Source: Tipula vernalis (Eukaryota; Arthropoda; Insecta; Diptera; Tipulidae). From it: a stretch of 64,000 nucleotides of DNA. Both the position numbers and the translations under genes were made by a program. Positions 1 through 11,510 of the stretch are shown here, piece after piece (the first letter of the stretch is position 1; each line of letters begins with the position of its first letter). Location of the stretch: assembly GCA_958295665.1 (NCBI GenBank), contig OY282558.1, positions 311,956,092 through 312,020,091 of the forward strand. The letters run 5' to 3'. The notes below the pieces were generated by a model. That model made no database searches, was not told the DNA's origin, and saw only the letters and a program-made list of their open reading frames with translations.

Positions 1-1097
1 ATCGTTATTTTGAAGATTTTAATTTTAATTAAAATTTTTGTGGTAATTAATTATTTTTATTTAAACTAAACTATTCGCCACAGTTTTTCTATGCACACAT
101 TTTAAAGAGAATTGATCAGATCTGATTAGGTGTTCTCCAGCTGCATACTCTCAAACATTGTTAACCGCTATATTTTAATTCTAATTAAGATTTGTGTTTT
201 AATTAAATTAAAATGTGTATGAATATTAATTATTTTAATTTAAAATAAATTATCTGGCACAGTTTCCTTACGCACATGTAGACACCAGAATTGCTCCGAT
301 CAGATGTGGAATTCTCTCTACATAGTGCCCTAAAGCATTGTAAATCTTTATTTTGAAGATTTAAATTTTAATTCAAATTTTTGTGGTTATTAATTATTTA
401 TATATTTAAAATACACTACCTGCCATAGTTTTTTACGCACAAGTTTGAACTAGAATAGATCCGATCAGATTAGGTGTTCTCGAGCTGCATGCTCTCAAGC
501 ATTGTTATCTGCTATTTTGTAATTCTAATTAAGGTTTGTGTTTTAATTAAATTAAAATGAATATGAATATTAATTATTTTAATTTAAAATAAATTATCTG
601 GCACAGTTTCCTTACGCACATGTAGACACTAGAATTGCTCCGATCAGATGAGGGATTCTTTCTAAGCAGTTCCCTAAATAATTGTAAATGTTTATTTTGA
701 AGATTTAAATTTTAATTAAAATTTTTGTGGTAATTAATTATTTTTATTTAAAATACACTACCTGACATAGTTTTTTACGCATAATTTTAACTTGAATTGA
801 TCCGATCAGATTAGCTGTTCTCAAGCTGCATGCTCTCAAGCATTGTTAACCGCTATTTTGTAATTCTAATTAAGATTTGTGTTTCAATTAAATTAAAATG
901 TGTATGAATATTAATTATTTTAAATTAAAATAAATTATCTGGCACAGTTATTAATTCTAATTAAGATTCATCTGGAGATTAATTTTTTTAATATAAAATA
1001 AATTCACTGGCGCTGTTTCTTTACGCATAAATTGACACCGGAATTCATCCGATCAGATGAACCGATCTCACCCTACAGTGATTCAAGCATTTTAAAG
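1..1097. repeat. Dimeric satellite, about 342-bp unit made of two diverged ~171-bp halves
   Basis: The block beginning TTATTTTGAAGATTT starts near 5, 349 and 691, giving a period of about 342-344 bp. Each unit has two related halves that share CAGTTT, TTACGCACA, GATCCGATCAGAT and a TCTCAAGCATTGT-like stretch, one half followed by a TTCTAATTAAG stretch and the other by TTTGAAGATTT. The last copy is degraded (a deletion near 950) and similarity ends about 1097. The array continues off the left edge, so total length is unknown. The alternating-half pattern is seen directly; calling it a satellite with higher-order structure is an inference. Confidence 0.85.
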
Positions 1098-1800
1098 CGT
1101 TTGAAATCAAAAATTTGCGACGCGGTTTACCTTGCAGCCTGATAACGTCATTGCGACAATATAACTCGTGAGGCATGAACCCCAGGAACTATCCTGTGCA
1201 ATCATATATTTTAATTAAAGGTAATGCTTATTGTTGATGATTAATAGTGTACTTTCCACTTGCGGAACATGAGGCTCGGAAGTGTAAGACGTTATCACTT
1301 CGAAACCTCTTTCATTTGTTTGACTTATTCAAAACATTATATTCCATATTTCTATTTAGTATTTAAATTTAAAATTATAAAATCAAATAATTATAATTAA
1401 AACTAGCAAATATACTTTTCTCTGTAACTTCTTTCCAAACCTCTTCATCAATTCATAAAAAAACATAAAATAGAAACAACTTACATAGTACACTTTGCTA
1501 GAAAATTCGAAAGGAATTATTAATTTTGTTTGATTACGAGTCAGATCATTAGTAAATTGTCTGATTTGCCGAAATTAATTACTAATAATTAGCAAGTTCA
1601 AAATATATACTTATAATTTGCATAACTACGTTACTGATAACTAGTAAAATATCTGAGACGGTTTGTGGTTGGAATGAGTAGTAATATTTCAAGGAAAAAT
1701 TTGTTAAACCAGTTAAAGCATTAAATAAATAAAAATTTAAGGAATTCAAGTGTATAAATCAGTTAAAAAAAGACAGTGTTTTTAATGCAATAATTGAAGT
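1098..1800. other. AT-rich stretch without recognisable gene
   Basis: Follows the decayed satellite edge. Apart from a slightly GC-richer 100 bases (about 1110-1210) I see no coding signal or repeat. Confidence 0.5.
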
Positions 1801-1807
1801 GGATGGC

Positions 1808-1927
1808 TAAGCTTTTAAATTTAATATATGTACGGCTTACAAGTATTCTAACGGATCTTGCTGTTATAAGTGCGGTGATAAAAGACATATAGCAAGTGTT
1901 TGTGAATCCATAAAAAGACGTATTTAA
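1808..1927 (+). pseudogene. Retrotransposon Gag-like CCHC zinc-knuckle fragment
   Basis: A short open stretch ends in TAA at 1925-1927 and contains CYKCGDKRHIASVC at 1862-1903, a perfect CX2CX4HX4C zinc knuckle. This motif binds nucleic acid in the nucleocapsid part of Gag of LTR retrotransposons and in some copia-type polyproteins. No protease or reverse transcriptase follows, so this is an isolated relic. The element family cannot be decided from one knuckle. It is too short to be a stand-alone gene. The spacing of the four metal ligands makes chance unlikely; the Gag assignment is family knowledge. Confidence 0.6.
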
Positions 1928-2305
1928 ATTGCTGCAGAGTAAAGCGTACAATAAGATGATACAAAAAGTGAATATTATTCGGTTTATAAAAGACTATTAA
2001 AACCAAAACAGAATAAAACTTTATATTAGCAATTACAAACTTTAATTTGTGGCTATTTGAATATTCAAGCACTTCTAAATAATTTTGTTGAATACGAATC
2101 ATTAATTTTGAGTAAAAATTTTGAATTTACATTCTGTCAAAAATGTACCGAGAATTGTTGAAGGGATTTAACATTTTTTTGTTTTTGCCAGATTGGTAGG
2201 ACTGTCTTTCATTATGTTGCCAACTTTGAGCGCGACCTGTCAACCAGCTTATTTAAAGCAGTTAGTTAAATCAATCGACCTCATTAGTGCACGACGATTG
2301 TTACG

Positions 2306-2665
2306 ATGAACGAAATTATTGAACAAAGAGTTTGCCTTAAATTTTGTGTTGGAAACGAAATGTCTTGTGCTGATGCGAAAAAAGTGACCGGAATTATGGG
2401 AAAAAAAACAGATGGATTTTACACAACGATAACGCGCCATCACACCGAACTACGATTGTAAACGAATATAAAGCCAATAACTCAATAAATACCATCGATC
2501 AACCACCACATTCGCCTGATTTAGCACCAGGTGACTTTTTCCGGTTTCCCAGAATCAAATTGCTAACTCTGTGGAACCCGCTTTGATCCCGTTGAATCCA
2601 TAAAACAAAATTCGGCGCACGAACTGAAGGCCCTCCAGGAAAGTGGAGCCGTTTTTGAAAAAAAT
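2306..2665 (+). pseudogene. mariner-like transposase, internally deleted and frameshifted
   Basis: Three pieces of a mariner (DD34D) transposase lie in order. From ATG 2306 comes an N-terminal piece with NEIIEQRVCLKFCVGNEMS. After a large deletion, a different frame (from 2413) gives WILHNDNAPSHRT and then PPHSPDLAPGDFF, the regions carrying the second and third catalytic aspartates. A further shift leads to RFDPVESIKQNSAHELKAL from about 2579, matching the C-terminal region of the family. The first catalytic aspartate region is missing. The normal family length is about 345 residues, so roughly half has been lost. I did not identify terminal inverted repeats. It cannot make an active enzyme. 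Confidence 0.8.
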
Positions 2666-3026
2666 AAGATTTCGGCAAGAATCTATATAATCGTTGATGA
2701 GTTTGTTAGTGATCTTGTAAATTATGAACGAATTGAGATTGACTCACACAGTGATGTGATTCATTTCACACAATGTATTTGTTTTCTTGAGACTGGTTCA
2801 TATAGCTATACTACACTAGCATCCGATAGGTGGCGCTATACTCAAGTTATTAACAAATTCTATATTTATGAAGCCAAATGATCCATATTCACAATATAGT
2901 TAGTGTAATACTAAAAAAAACACAAAATTTGGACCAGATGGGTGGCGCTGTCGTCGAGTTATTAATAACTTTTGTATTGTATTTATAAATCAAAATTACT
3001 CTTATTTACTTATGTTTGCATGGCCA
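2666..3026. other. Spacer with an imperfect ~70-bp direct repeat
   Basis: The phrase GGTGGCGCT followed by CAAGTTATTAA/CGAGTTATTAA and a TTTATRAA stretch occurs near 2829 and again near 2941, an imperfect tandem-like duplication. No coding signal is evident. Confidence 0.4.
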
Positions 3027-3700
3027 ACAGAATTGTTTTGTTATATGCTGCCGTCCGATAGATTGCACAGTTTATGTTTAATTTTTGCGGTTTTTTCCAT
3101 TTTGTACTATGCTTCTTACGATTAAATTATATGGAAATGCATTAATAGATGTTCCGTCTTCTTCTAGGTAAACTACAGTCTCCGGCAATAACACTGAAAT
3201 AATCAATTTTAAAGTATGTGGGCCAGCAAAGATTGGAGGAGCTAAGCTTTCGCTGTAAAAATTTAATATTTGTAATATTGACACAGAAAATGATCTGTAG
3301 ATCATTTTCTGTGATATTGATAGTTATTAATCACTGACAGTAACAACAGAATGGTTTTGGTATATGCTGCCGTCCGATCATAGTTGATCTTGTTTGAAAA
3401 CTTGTTGTATCAGAAACTACTAAACAGCGACCATTAACACCTAAAAAATCTTCGAGGAAAGCACAGTTTATGTTTAATTTTTGCTTCTTTTTCTTTTTTT
3501 TATGCTTTTAACGACTGGATTATATGGAAATGCATTACCAGATGTCTTCTAGGTAAACTTCGGTCTAAGGCAAAATCGCTGAAATAATCAATTATAATAG
3601 TTTGTGGGCCAGCAGCTAAGCTTTCGCTGTCAAAATTTAATATTTAAAATATTGACACAGTAAATGATCTATACTTTGACAGTGAATAATCACATAAACA
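3027..3700. repeat. Tandem duplication of a ~330-bp segment with coding-like minus strand
   Basis: Two diverged copies, about 3027-3347 and 3348-3700, each begin CAGAAT(T/G)GTTTTG followed by TATATGCTGCCGTCCGAT, and share CACAGTTTATGTTTAATTTT, ATATGGAAATGCATTA and GCTAAGCTTTCGCTGT. Copy 2 has about 80 extra bases after CCGTCCGAT; copy 1 has an extra 11-base CAAAGATTGGA stretch. In copy 1 a palindrome (AGATCATTTTCTGTG around 3282-3312) sits at the end of the coding-like stretch. The similarity is visible; the mechanism is not. Confidence 0.75.
3078..3302 (-). pseudogene. Unidentified coding-like fragment (duplicated, degenerate)
   Basis: The minus strand of copy 1 is open for about 75 codons and includes ETVVYLEEDGTSINAFPYN. 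The second copy keeps matching nucleotides but is frame-disrupted, and its extra segment reads CAFLEDFLGVNGRCLVV on the same strand. The VVYLEEDGTSI run is loosely reminiscent of the end of ubiquitin-like CIDE-N/PB1-type domains, but I do not claim homology. The pattern fits a relic exon of an unknown gene or transposon copied twice. Function is unknown. Confidence 0.3.
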
Positions 3701-3841
3701 ACTTCTTAGTTCTTCTTTAATAATTTTTTATTTTTATTTAAATGAACATTTAGACGGTAATAAAAAAAAATTTCATCTTATTGAAAAATACAAAATAAAT
3801 AAAAGAAATTTAAAAATTTTTTAATACCAATTATTTTAGTA

Positions 3842-4170
3842 CAGTCATACCCCGCCTAACGTTGTTAATTGGTTCCGAGAAATCGCGGCGTTAGGCGAAA
3901 CAACGTTATAAGGGACAAAGGAATTGTATTTTGTATGTACGAGTATATAGACGAATAGACGAGAAAATTTCATTGTTTCTTGTTTTTTCTTTTTTTGCCT
4001 TTTTTCTGTGTTCTTTGCTTTGCTTATTTTTTAGTTTTTTCATTTATGAACAAATTAAAACGACGTTACAACGAAACACAGCGGCGATAGAGCGAGGTTT
4101 GTTCGCATTTTACTAACGACGTTACAGCGAAACGACGTTATGAGGGGGGACGTTGTACGAGGTATGACTG
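3842..4170. mobile_element. pogo/Tigger-like MITE with TA target duplication
   Basis: The left end reads TA|CAGTCATACCCCGCCTAACG and the right end, inverted, reads TA|CAGTCATACCTCGTACAACG, so the first dozen bases of the terminal inverted repeats match exactly and the following bases mostly match. TA dinucleotides flank both sides (3840-3841 and 4171-4172). CAG(G/T)CATACCTCG ends with TA duplication are typical of pogo/Tigger-type elements of the Tc1/mariner superfamily. The 329-bp interior has no transposase, only an open stretch rich in F and L that is compositional. It is non-autonomous. Confidence 0.8.
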
Positions 4171-4947
4171 TATTTCGAAAGTCAATAGTCAAGTCATTAT
4201 AATGTACTTATTTGTTTATTTAAGCATAGACTAATTGCATCGTGTTTTCCTCTCCATGATTTCATTGGCTTCAAATTGTGGGTCTTAATTGCTTTGGTTA
4301 GAATACTTTTATACATATATTTATACGCATTAATCTTCGCTTCGTCTATAATTTCCAATTTGACTTTATTTGTATAATAGTTGCCTTCGTTGCTCTGGAA
4401 ATTTTCTGTGCTGATGTCTGCATGGAGTTGTCACATAAATATATTAGAACATAATATAATAAAACATAAATATTAATTATTTATTAATAATAAGCTTATG
4501 TGAGAGTCCCAGTAATTTGATTAATATCGTAGTTATTTATGTTCTATAGGTCATTTATAAACCTATAATTGTGAAATACTCTTAGCCTAATAACAAATTG
4601 TTCCTATTTTAAAATGATTCCAGTCAGTGGCGATCGCTTCAGGTCTTTCTGTTTAAAGGGCCGTACTCGTTAGGTTGCTTGTCACACTTTTAAAATAAAT
4701 TGCCTCTATTTTGGTGATATAGTGAAATAAAATATAATTTAAATGTTGCTCATGTGCTGCAACATGAAGAATGTTACTCAACAAACAAATTATAGAATTT
4801 CAAGATTTTTTTTTGTTTCATTTTCAAAATACCTCTAGAATTAAAATTCGTAGTCCGTTTATGGGTAAGGTATTTCCGGAATTAGCACAATGGTAATTTT
4901 AAAGTAATTTAAATTTGTATTACATTTGTAACAAAATTACTCAACTT
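4171..4947. other. AT-rich stretch without recognisable feature
   Basis: No convincing ORF, inverted repeat or tandem repeat seen. Confidence 0.4.
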
Positions 4948-5058
4948 ATGCTGCATAAATACAAAAAAGAAAGAAGACGATTAGAACTTGACGCAAATTC
5001 CATTCAACGATATACCGAGAAAAGAAAACGGACTAAACGTGCTATTTGCGCCAGGTAA
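4948..5058 (+). CDS. Candidate exon or relic encoding a basic peptide
   Basis: From ATG 4948 the frame stays open to TAA 5056 and is strongly basic, including YKKERRRLELDANSIQR and EKRKRTKRAICAR. Base composition here (about 40% GC) is well above the surrounding DNA. The sequence CAG|GTAAAC at 5052-5060 is a good splice-donor consensus and could end an exon. The peptide resembles no family I can name; a basic DNA-binding or nuclear-localisation stretch is possible. It could equally be a transposon relic. Confidence 0.3.
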   Translation: MLHKYKKERRRLELDANSIQRYTEKRKRTKRAICAR

Positions 5059-6734
5059 ACATACATTTCAATCCTAGGCAGCTACTCTCGCTTCTTTAAA
5101 TATCTAGCATATCATTTGCAATTCAAAATATAATGAAAATTTAATATAAAAAATTTAATGAATTTTAAGAATTTTCAGTGTTTAAACAAACTTTAAATGT
5201 TCAAAATTCTTTAAAATCGTTAATATCTTTAAATGCTCTTAATTCTGTAATCTTATATTTTTAAATTATTTATAATTTTTAACAAATTTTAAATTTTTTA
5301 ATTATTTAAATTTTTAACTTCATTAAATCCTTTAAATTCTTTTAAAGTTGAAATCCTTAAAATTCTTTGAATCCTATAATTTATTAGTAAATATTTTAAA
5401 TTCTTAAAATTTTTCAAATTCTCTAGATTTTTTCATTTCTATAAATTTTATAAATCTTTAAATTCTTATCTTTAAAATCAGCCAAATTTATTTTTTCATC
5501 TCTAAATTTGTTAAATTCTTTAAATTTTGAAACTTCTCTCGCAAAAATTTTTAAGAATACATTTTTTAATTTCTTAAAATGTTGTAAAAAATTTGTTTAA
5601 TTTAATAAATGTTTAAGTTATTTAAATCTATAAATCTATTTAATTCTTTAAATTGTTTCGTTCCATTATATTCTTTAACTGTTTAAGTTTTTTAAACTTT
5701 TTAATTCCTTTAATCATTAAATTTTTTAAATTTAAAATTTTTCAAAATTATTGAAGTAAATTCCTTCTATTTTAATTTCTTAAACTCTTTAAATTCATTC
5801 TTCTTTAATTTTTTTAATTCCTTCAAATTTTTAAAAAGAAGGTTCTTGAATTTTTTTAATATTGTACATTGTTTAATGTTTTTAATTTTTGAAATTCCTT
5901 CCATTTTTTTATTTCTCTAGATTTATAGGATTTTTTTTATTTTATTGTATTATTTCACATAATCTAAATTAAAATAACTAATTTGCTTTGTATGCTCGCA
6001 ATTAAATATTGCACCAAGATCAAGTTCAGTAAATCCATGATTGGTTTTTCTTACAATATATGTAAATTACGTCATTAATATCAGACATTTAAACTAATAC
6101 TGAACTGATGCCGAAATTTGGAATATAATTATTGCTATGACTTTTCAACATTTTGTTTTCTTTACGCATGAGAAAGATATTGTTGCATATGCGCATTTAT
6201 TTTCGTTACAAGCTTTTCAACAAATGTCTTAGTAATTTGAATTAAATTTATTTTAAATATCTACCTCATATCAAAATAAGACTTAAATTGCGTGGAAAGT
6301 ATTTGCGCATACGCATTAATTATTTCCAGTTTTACATCGCATAAGCTAGTAATTGTTGTGAAATCAACTTTTGATGTACTATGTCTTAACATCAGAATAA
6401 GGTGTAATGTAAAATTGTATACGCCTCAATGCAAAGCTTGCGTCAAAGGCTGTACGCTTATTTAATTTTGGTTACAAATGGGCCCTTAGAAATTTACCAG
6501 ATAATTAAATGTATTTGAACTAGGAAAATTTGGTATGGTTAGATTTTTCAATATTTTATACACTTCTTCGCCGAGGATAATAAAGTATATAGTACCTTTT
6601 TTTATTATCATGTTTTAAACGTTCCGTATTTTAGTCGAAATCGTCACCAGTGGCACTCTTTTTTGCGAATTTGAAATTCATTTATTGTGACATTTTAACG
6701 AAATTTGTAGGGAAAAATAAACAACAAAATTGCT
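5059..6734. other. Low-complexity AT-rich tract
   Basis: From about 5100 to 5960 the sequence is a loose repetition of TTTAAATTCTTTAAAT-like words with no fixed period. From 5960 on it is ordinary AT-rich DNA. No gene seen. Confidence 0.5.
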
Positions 6735-6947
6735 ATGAATGGAACAATTTTTTCAAAATACACTAAAAATCACAATAAATCAATTCCGAATTCCCAATGC
6801 ACTGGGAAAACCAGAATAGAGCCACAGGGATCAATTGATCAAATTAATATCATTTCTTCACCATTTGCACTTAATTTTCAAGAAAAATTGATTACTACTG
6901 GACGTGCTTCACTCGAACTAGCCTTTAATGACCCTAACAATTCTTAA
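6735..6947 (+). CDS. Hypothetical 70-codon open reading frame
   Basis: The frame from ATG 6735 to TAA 6945 has a composition that looks protein-like (for example NSQCTGKTRIEPQGSIDQ) and a GC content higher than its surroundings. I recognise no domain, signal peptide or membrane segment. It lies immediately left of the foldback element at 6988. It may be a relic exon, or chance. Confidence 0.2.
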   Translation: MNGTIFSKYTKNHNKSIPNSQCTGKTRIEPQGSIDQINIISSPFALNFQEKLITTGRASLELAFNDPNNS

Positions 6948-6987
6948 TCAACCTTCAATTTTTTTTTGCTTTGCCGTATCCTAAACA

Positions 6988-7509
6988 GGTCCCATGAAAC
7001 GCGATATTTTCAAATGTGATTTGACAAAACGCGATATATCAAAACGCGATATTTTAAAACGTGATACAGTATACAAATCGCGCTACGGTACAAAACATAA
7101 TATTTTAAAACGCGATACGGTAAAAAACGCGATATGGTACAAAACACGATATTTCAAAACGCGATATTTCAAAACGCGATATTTCAAAATGTGAAATGGT
7201 ACAAAACGCGATAATTCAAAACAAGATAATGAAAACGCATATCCTAGTTACATCGTACAAGTTCAATTTCATCATAAAGGTGAAGGAAAATTTTATAAGT
7301 GAAATGTAGGAAGACTATTAATTTTACAATATCGCGTTTTGTACCATATCGCGTTTAGAAATATCGCGTTTTGAAATATCGCGTTTTGTACCATATCGAG
7401 TTTCGTACTATATCGCGTTTTGAAATACCGCGTTTTGTACTTTATCTCGTTTCGTCATATCGCGTTTTTAAATATCGTGTTTTGAAATGTCGCGTTTCGA
7501 GTGGATACC
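6988..7509. mobile_element. Foldback element with CGCGATAT-repeat ends and 10-bp target duplication
   Basis: The left end GGTCCCATGAAACGCGA matches the inverted right end GGTATCCACTCGAAACGCGA. Both sides are flanked by the identical 10-mer ATCCTAAACA (6978-6987 and 7510-7519), a clear target-site duplication. The left 250 bp repeat a 14-18-bp word AAAACGCGATATTTC in direct orientation; from 7328 the right 170 bp carry the same word inverted; about 85 bp of single-copy DNA lies between. A 9-10-bp duplication and tandem-repeat inverted ends are typical of FB-type MULE elements. It has no transposase and is non-autonomous. The open frame at 6994-7194 is just the repeat read as protein. Confidence 0.85.
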
Positions 7510-10500
7510 ATCCTAAACATTGCATAATTTATTTACTTTAACCATAACTTATCTGATATACTTTAGTAATTTATTCATTATTAATTTATTTAAGTAAAAC
7601 CCTTTTTGACAAGATATTGCAATGACTTTATTTTATCATTCCCTGACTGTTAATGACCACGAACGCATCGATCTTCCATTCAATTCCTCCTCTTCCGTTA
7701 CATACTATTGTACAATTTCAACTTTCTCTAAGTACATAATATAAGCAATTTAAAGGTCGTTATTTAATATTTTAACTTAATGATATTATAGGGTTCTTCA
7801 TCTTTTCAAATGCTAGTTTAGATATTAACCTGGTAATTTGGTTACATTGACTCTCTTCGCCTGTTGTCATTTTAAGAGGATTCACAGCTGATATATAGTA
7901 GCAATTCATAAAAATCTATTCAACAAAAATAAATCAATAACCAAAAACTTTATTATTATAACTAAACCACGTTGAACTGGCTAAAGTTATTTCACTTTTC
8001 TTTCAATACATGATAACTAATTGAAAATCAATCTTAAAAATTTATCATGTATTATATTGATGCCAGCCAACCACTATTTTCTACAAAATGCAACTTTTAC
8101 ATAAAGGAAAACAAACGTTAGGTATAATCGACAACATGATTAGATCTGGGAATTTGGTAACACTAATCTTATACTCGTTTATTATTTTCTAACCATCCAT
8201 TAGTTATTGTCTGCCTGTAGGGTATCACTATCAACGGAAACAAATATACATTTAAAATGTTACTAAATAGAAAAAATCCAATTCTATAATATTAAATAAT
8301 TTAAAAGAAATGGAAGCAATTTTCAACGAAATTCAATTTATTTCCTTCGTTTTAAACTACATGGGAATTGAATATTTCAAACAACTTTTTGACGTTTCGA
8401 GCAAAAATTTAAAATTCTAGTCTTGATTAAAAAATTTCGTTTCGTTGCTGTATACTATACGTACATTGGTGTATTGTGCATTTAGTATATCAAATTGTAT
8501 TATGCGGATTTTAATATGCTGCATAAATTCAGACAATATATCTATGTATATATAGCATTATGACAAATCTTATATTTAGTTCGTTTGTTTTGCCTGAATG
8601 TGAAGATCATTTAATTTAAATTCAGAAGTCTTATTATATACTTTTGTGATTGGTCGTCTTGAACAACTATTTTTCAATTTCCAACAAAAACCAAAATTAA
8701 TCATGATTTAGATATTCCACGTTTCTTAAAATTAAAAACGTTAGATGAAAATAATCTAATCGAGACGGTAGTTTACTTAAATTTCAAATAAAACAGAATT
8801 TATAAGAAAACGGTTTGTTTGGATATTGTGCATACATTTACTATACGTATATATTACTTGTATATACTGTGTAGAATAGAAAAATATTTAGTTTTTCCTT
8901 TATGAAAAACTAACAAAGAATAAATTATTTGTTTACATACATATGTATTTGTACATACATCTAAATGAGAATAGAGTTAAGATATACATATTCAGATACG
9001 CAGCCAGACGATTGCTATGATACTCATTATAAAAAAGGTACATAAAATATCAAATTTGAATACATTACAAGCATATTTTCCACTGTAGGTATACAAAATT
9101 AACAAAACACATTCTCTTTCGAAAAACTAAACAAAATTACAAGAAAATTAGAAAAATGAAATTTGCATAATACACGATATAATTTAACAACAATTTACGT
9201 ACAATTATCAACAAAACATCTCAAAATGATGCTCTCCCACGATGAACCTTACAAAAAATTTCCATTTTAGAAGAAAAAACCAAACCAAAACAAAAAAAAA
9301 ATTGCCTGCATTAATTTTATCTAATTTAGAATAAGATGAAAAGTTGAGAAACCAAAATGATTATTTAACTCATCTCCTAATCCCTATGTGTACAAACAAA
9401 CAAATTAAAACACGTGGGCCAATTTTCTTAGTTTTGGTATACCTATTTAGAAATATATAATCTCGAGATTAAATTTTTGAATAATTTAACGATTATGAAC
9501 AAAAAAAAAATTGTCTGACTATTAAAACAGAACACACAGTTTTCATTCTGTTTTATAAGCGCACAGAAGTTTGTGAATTTCACGTTGAATTAATTTCAAA
9601 TTCTCGAAAAACCAACCACCAATATTTGAACTTGGTGAATAATACCGAATTTACTATATAGGTACACACCAAAAACTAAATTATTCACATGCATTTCCTA
9701 AAAAACAAAAAAAAAAAATTTTTTTTTTGTTTTAAATAATTCCACCCGGTTTCATTAAATTCTAACGAAATTGAATTTTCCTCTCATTTCCATATTTTAT
9801 ATAAAAATCACTTTTCAACAAAACTTTCACCTGTTTTCTGCTGTATTTCATTTCTATATAAACATAATATACGATTTTTTGTTGTTGTATGTGTGTGTGT
9901 ATGTTGCTTTGAATTTTCCAATAATAATTTGAAACACAGAATAAAACAAAAAAAAAGTTTTTCTATTTCAAAACCAACAACAACAACATCGGTGACATTA
10001 GCAAAACGACAAGCAGAAAATTTTCATTCTGTTGCAAATGTTTTTTTCATGATAAAATGGAAAATAATGTTTAGTCGAAAATAGATGATGCAAAGGGATT
10101 TTGATTTTAGTTATTTTCGTAGATTGTTTGTGCAGACGGAATCTTTGTGTGTACGTCGGTTTGCCTGGCTTTCAGTTCAACAATATGTACATATATACAA
10201 ATGAAAAAAAAAAATACCAATAATTTAAAAGATGAGCAGACTGATTACAAATGAACAAATTTCGAAATATTCAAATAGTTCTGGATTTGTTTGACTTAAA
10301 ATATTGTCTGCTGAATAAATATTTGCATGGTATGTACGGTTTAGTTAGAAGCAAAATGTTAGCATTTTAGTGTTTTTTAAATATAGTAAAAAATAAGATA
10401 TTGGGCAAAGGGGTAAATATTTAAAATATATCATATTTCCTCTGATTGAGTAAATAAAGTGTACATTCAACCCCGAATAGTTTTTTTTTGTCTTTATGTG

Positions 10501-11510
10501 TAACATATTTTCTCTGTGGTGAAACACATTATACTATATCTATAGCTACCGAAAATATTTCAATCTTCGATAAATCATGCAATTGAATGCGACAATTGTG
10601 GTATCGAATAAAAAATCCACACATGGCGGGGATTTTATTAAAGACAATAGGTCTCTTTTTGAAAATCATTGTGAGTAGTACCTAGTGAATGTGATTTAAA
10701 AACGCTCACGAAAAAAATTACTGAAAAACAATTACATTACCGAAGTTAAATACCGCACAAAATTTTACCAATAATCGAACACCGGATATATATCAACCAC
10801 TAAGGGTCTTTGAAAATTGAGAATTTTTTTTTCTGCTTCCTCCTCGCACAAGCACTTGTATGGTCTGCAACAGTATTGCATTGCAACTTAATTTGCAAAT
10901 CATTGGCCACTCTTGTTAAGAATGTTTTATGGTTACCAAACCAGACCCCATTTGACGCAGACTTATAAGGGATAATTCCCAGGTTGATTCGCGGATTTAT
11001 TGCGGATGCTACGAGTAAAAATTGGATTCGTTATATTATTTTTAGTTCACACTCACACATTAGTGTACGAAAATATTTAATATGTATATTCGATTTTATG
11101 TTAATTTTAGAGAACTATTCTGGTTTATTTTTGTTAATATTTTTTTAGTTCTTGGAAGTGGGAAAGTGAATTCTGACTTGGAATTAAGCTGTGTTCCCTT
11201 GATTTTGCCGTGTGATTATAATCAAAAATTAACAGACTGAATGAGAGGAGATGCGCGTTTTCCTGATATTTCCTGTTCCCATAAAATCAAGTTAAAATAG
11301 AATTTCCTAGGAATTCGGAAAAACTAAGTATTAAAACATTTTAAACTTCAATAAAAATTACAACTAAGCATTTTATTACATTTAATTCCTGGATCTAAAC
11401 CATTCTTATTAAAATATTATAGTAGTTTAATAACATTTAATTAAGCAATAATTTTGAATTATCTTGTTAGCGATGTATATTTCAAATGCGCAAATGGTTT
11501 AGGTTGCTTT
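7510..11510. other. 4-kb AT-rich stretch, no gene found
   Basis: Contains A-runs, a short (TG)n run near 9888-9901, an AACAACAACA run near 9976, and many TATGTACATA-type words common in fly intergenic or UTR DNA. I see no coding stretch over about 60 codons that looks real, no RNA gene and no clear inverted repeat. Confidence 0.45.

Noticed and set aside
6994..7194. 66-codon frame of KRDIxKRDI repeats
   Set aside because: Translation of the AAAACGCGATAT units of the foldback element.
7510..11510. Possible host-gene 3' UTR or intron
   Set aside because: Word usage is reminiscent of fly non-coding transcripts, but there is no flanking coding exon or clear splice evidence.
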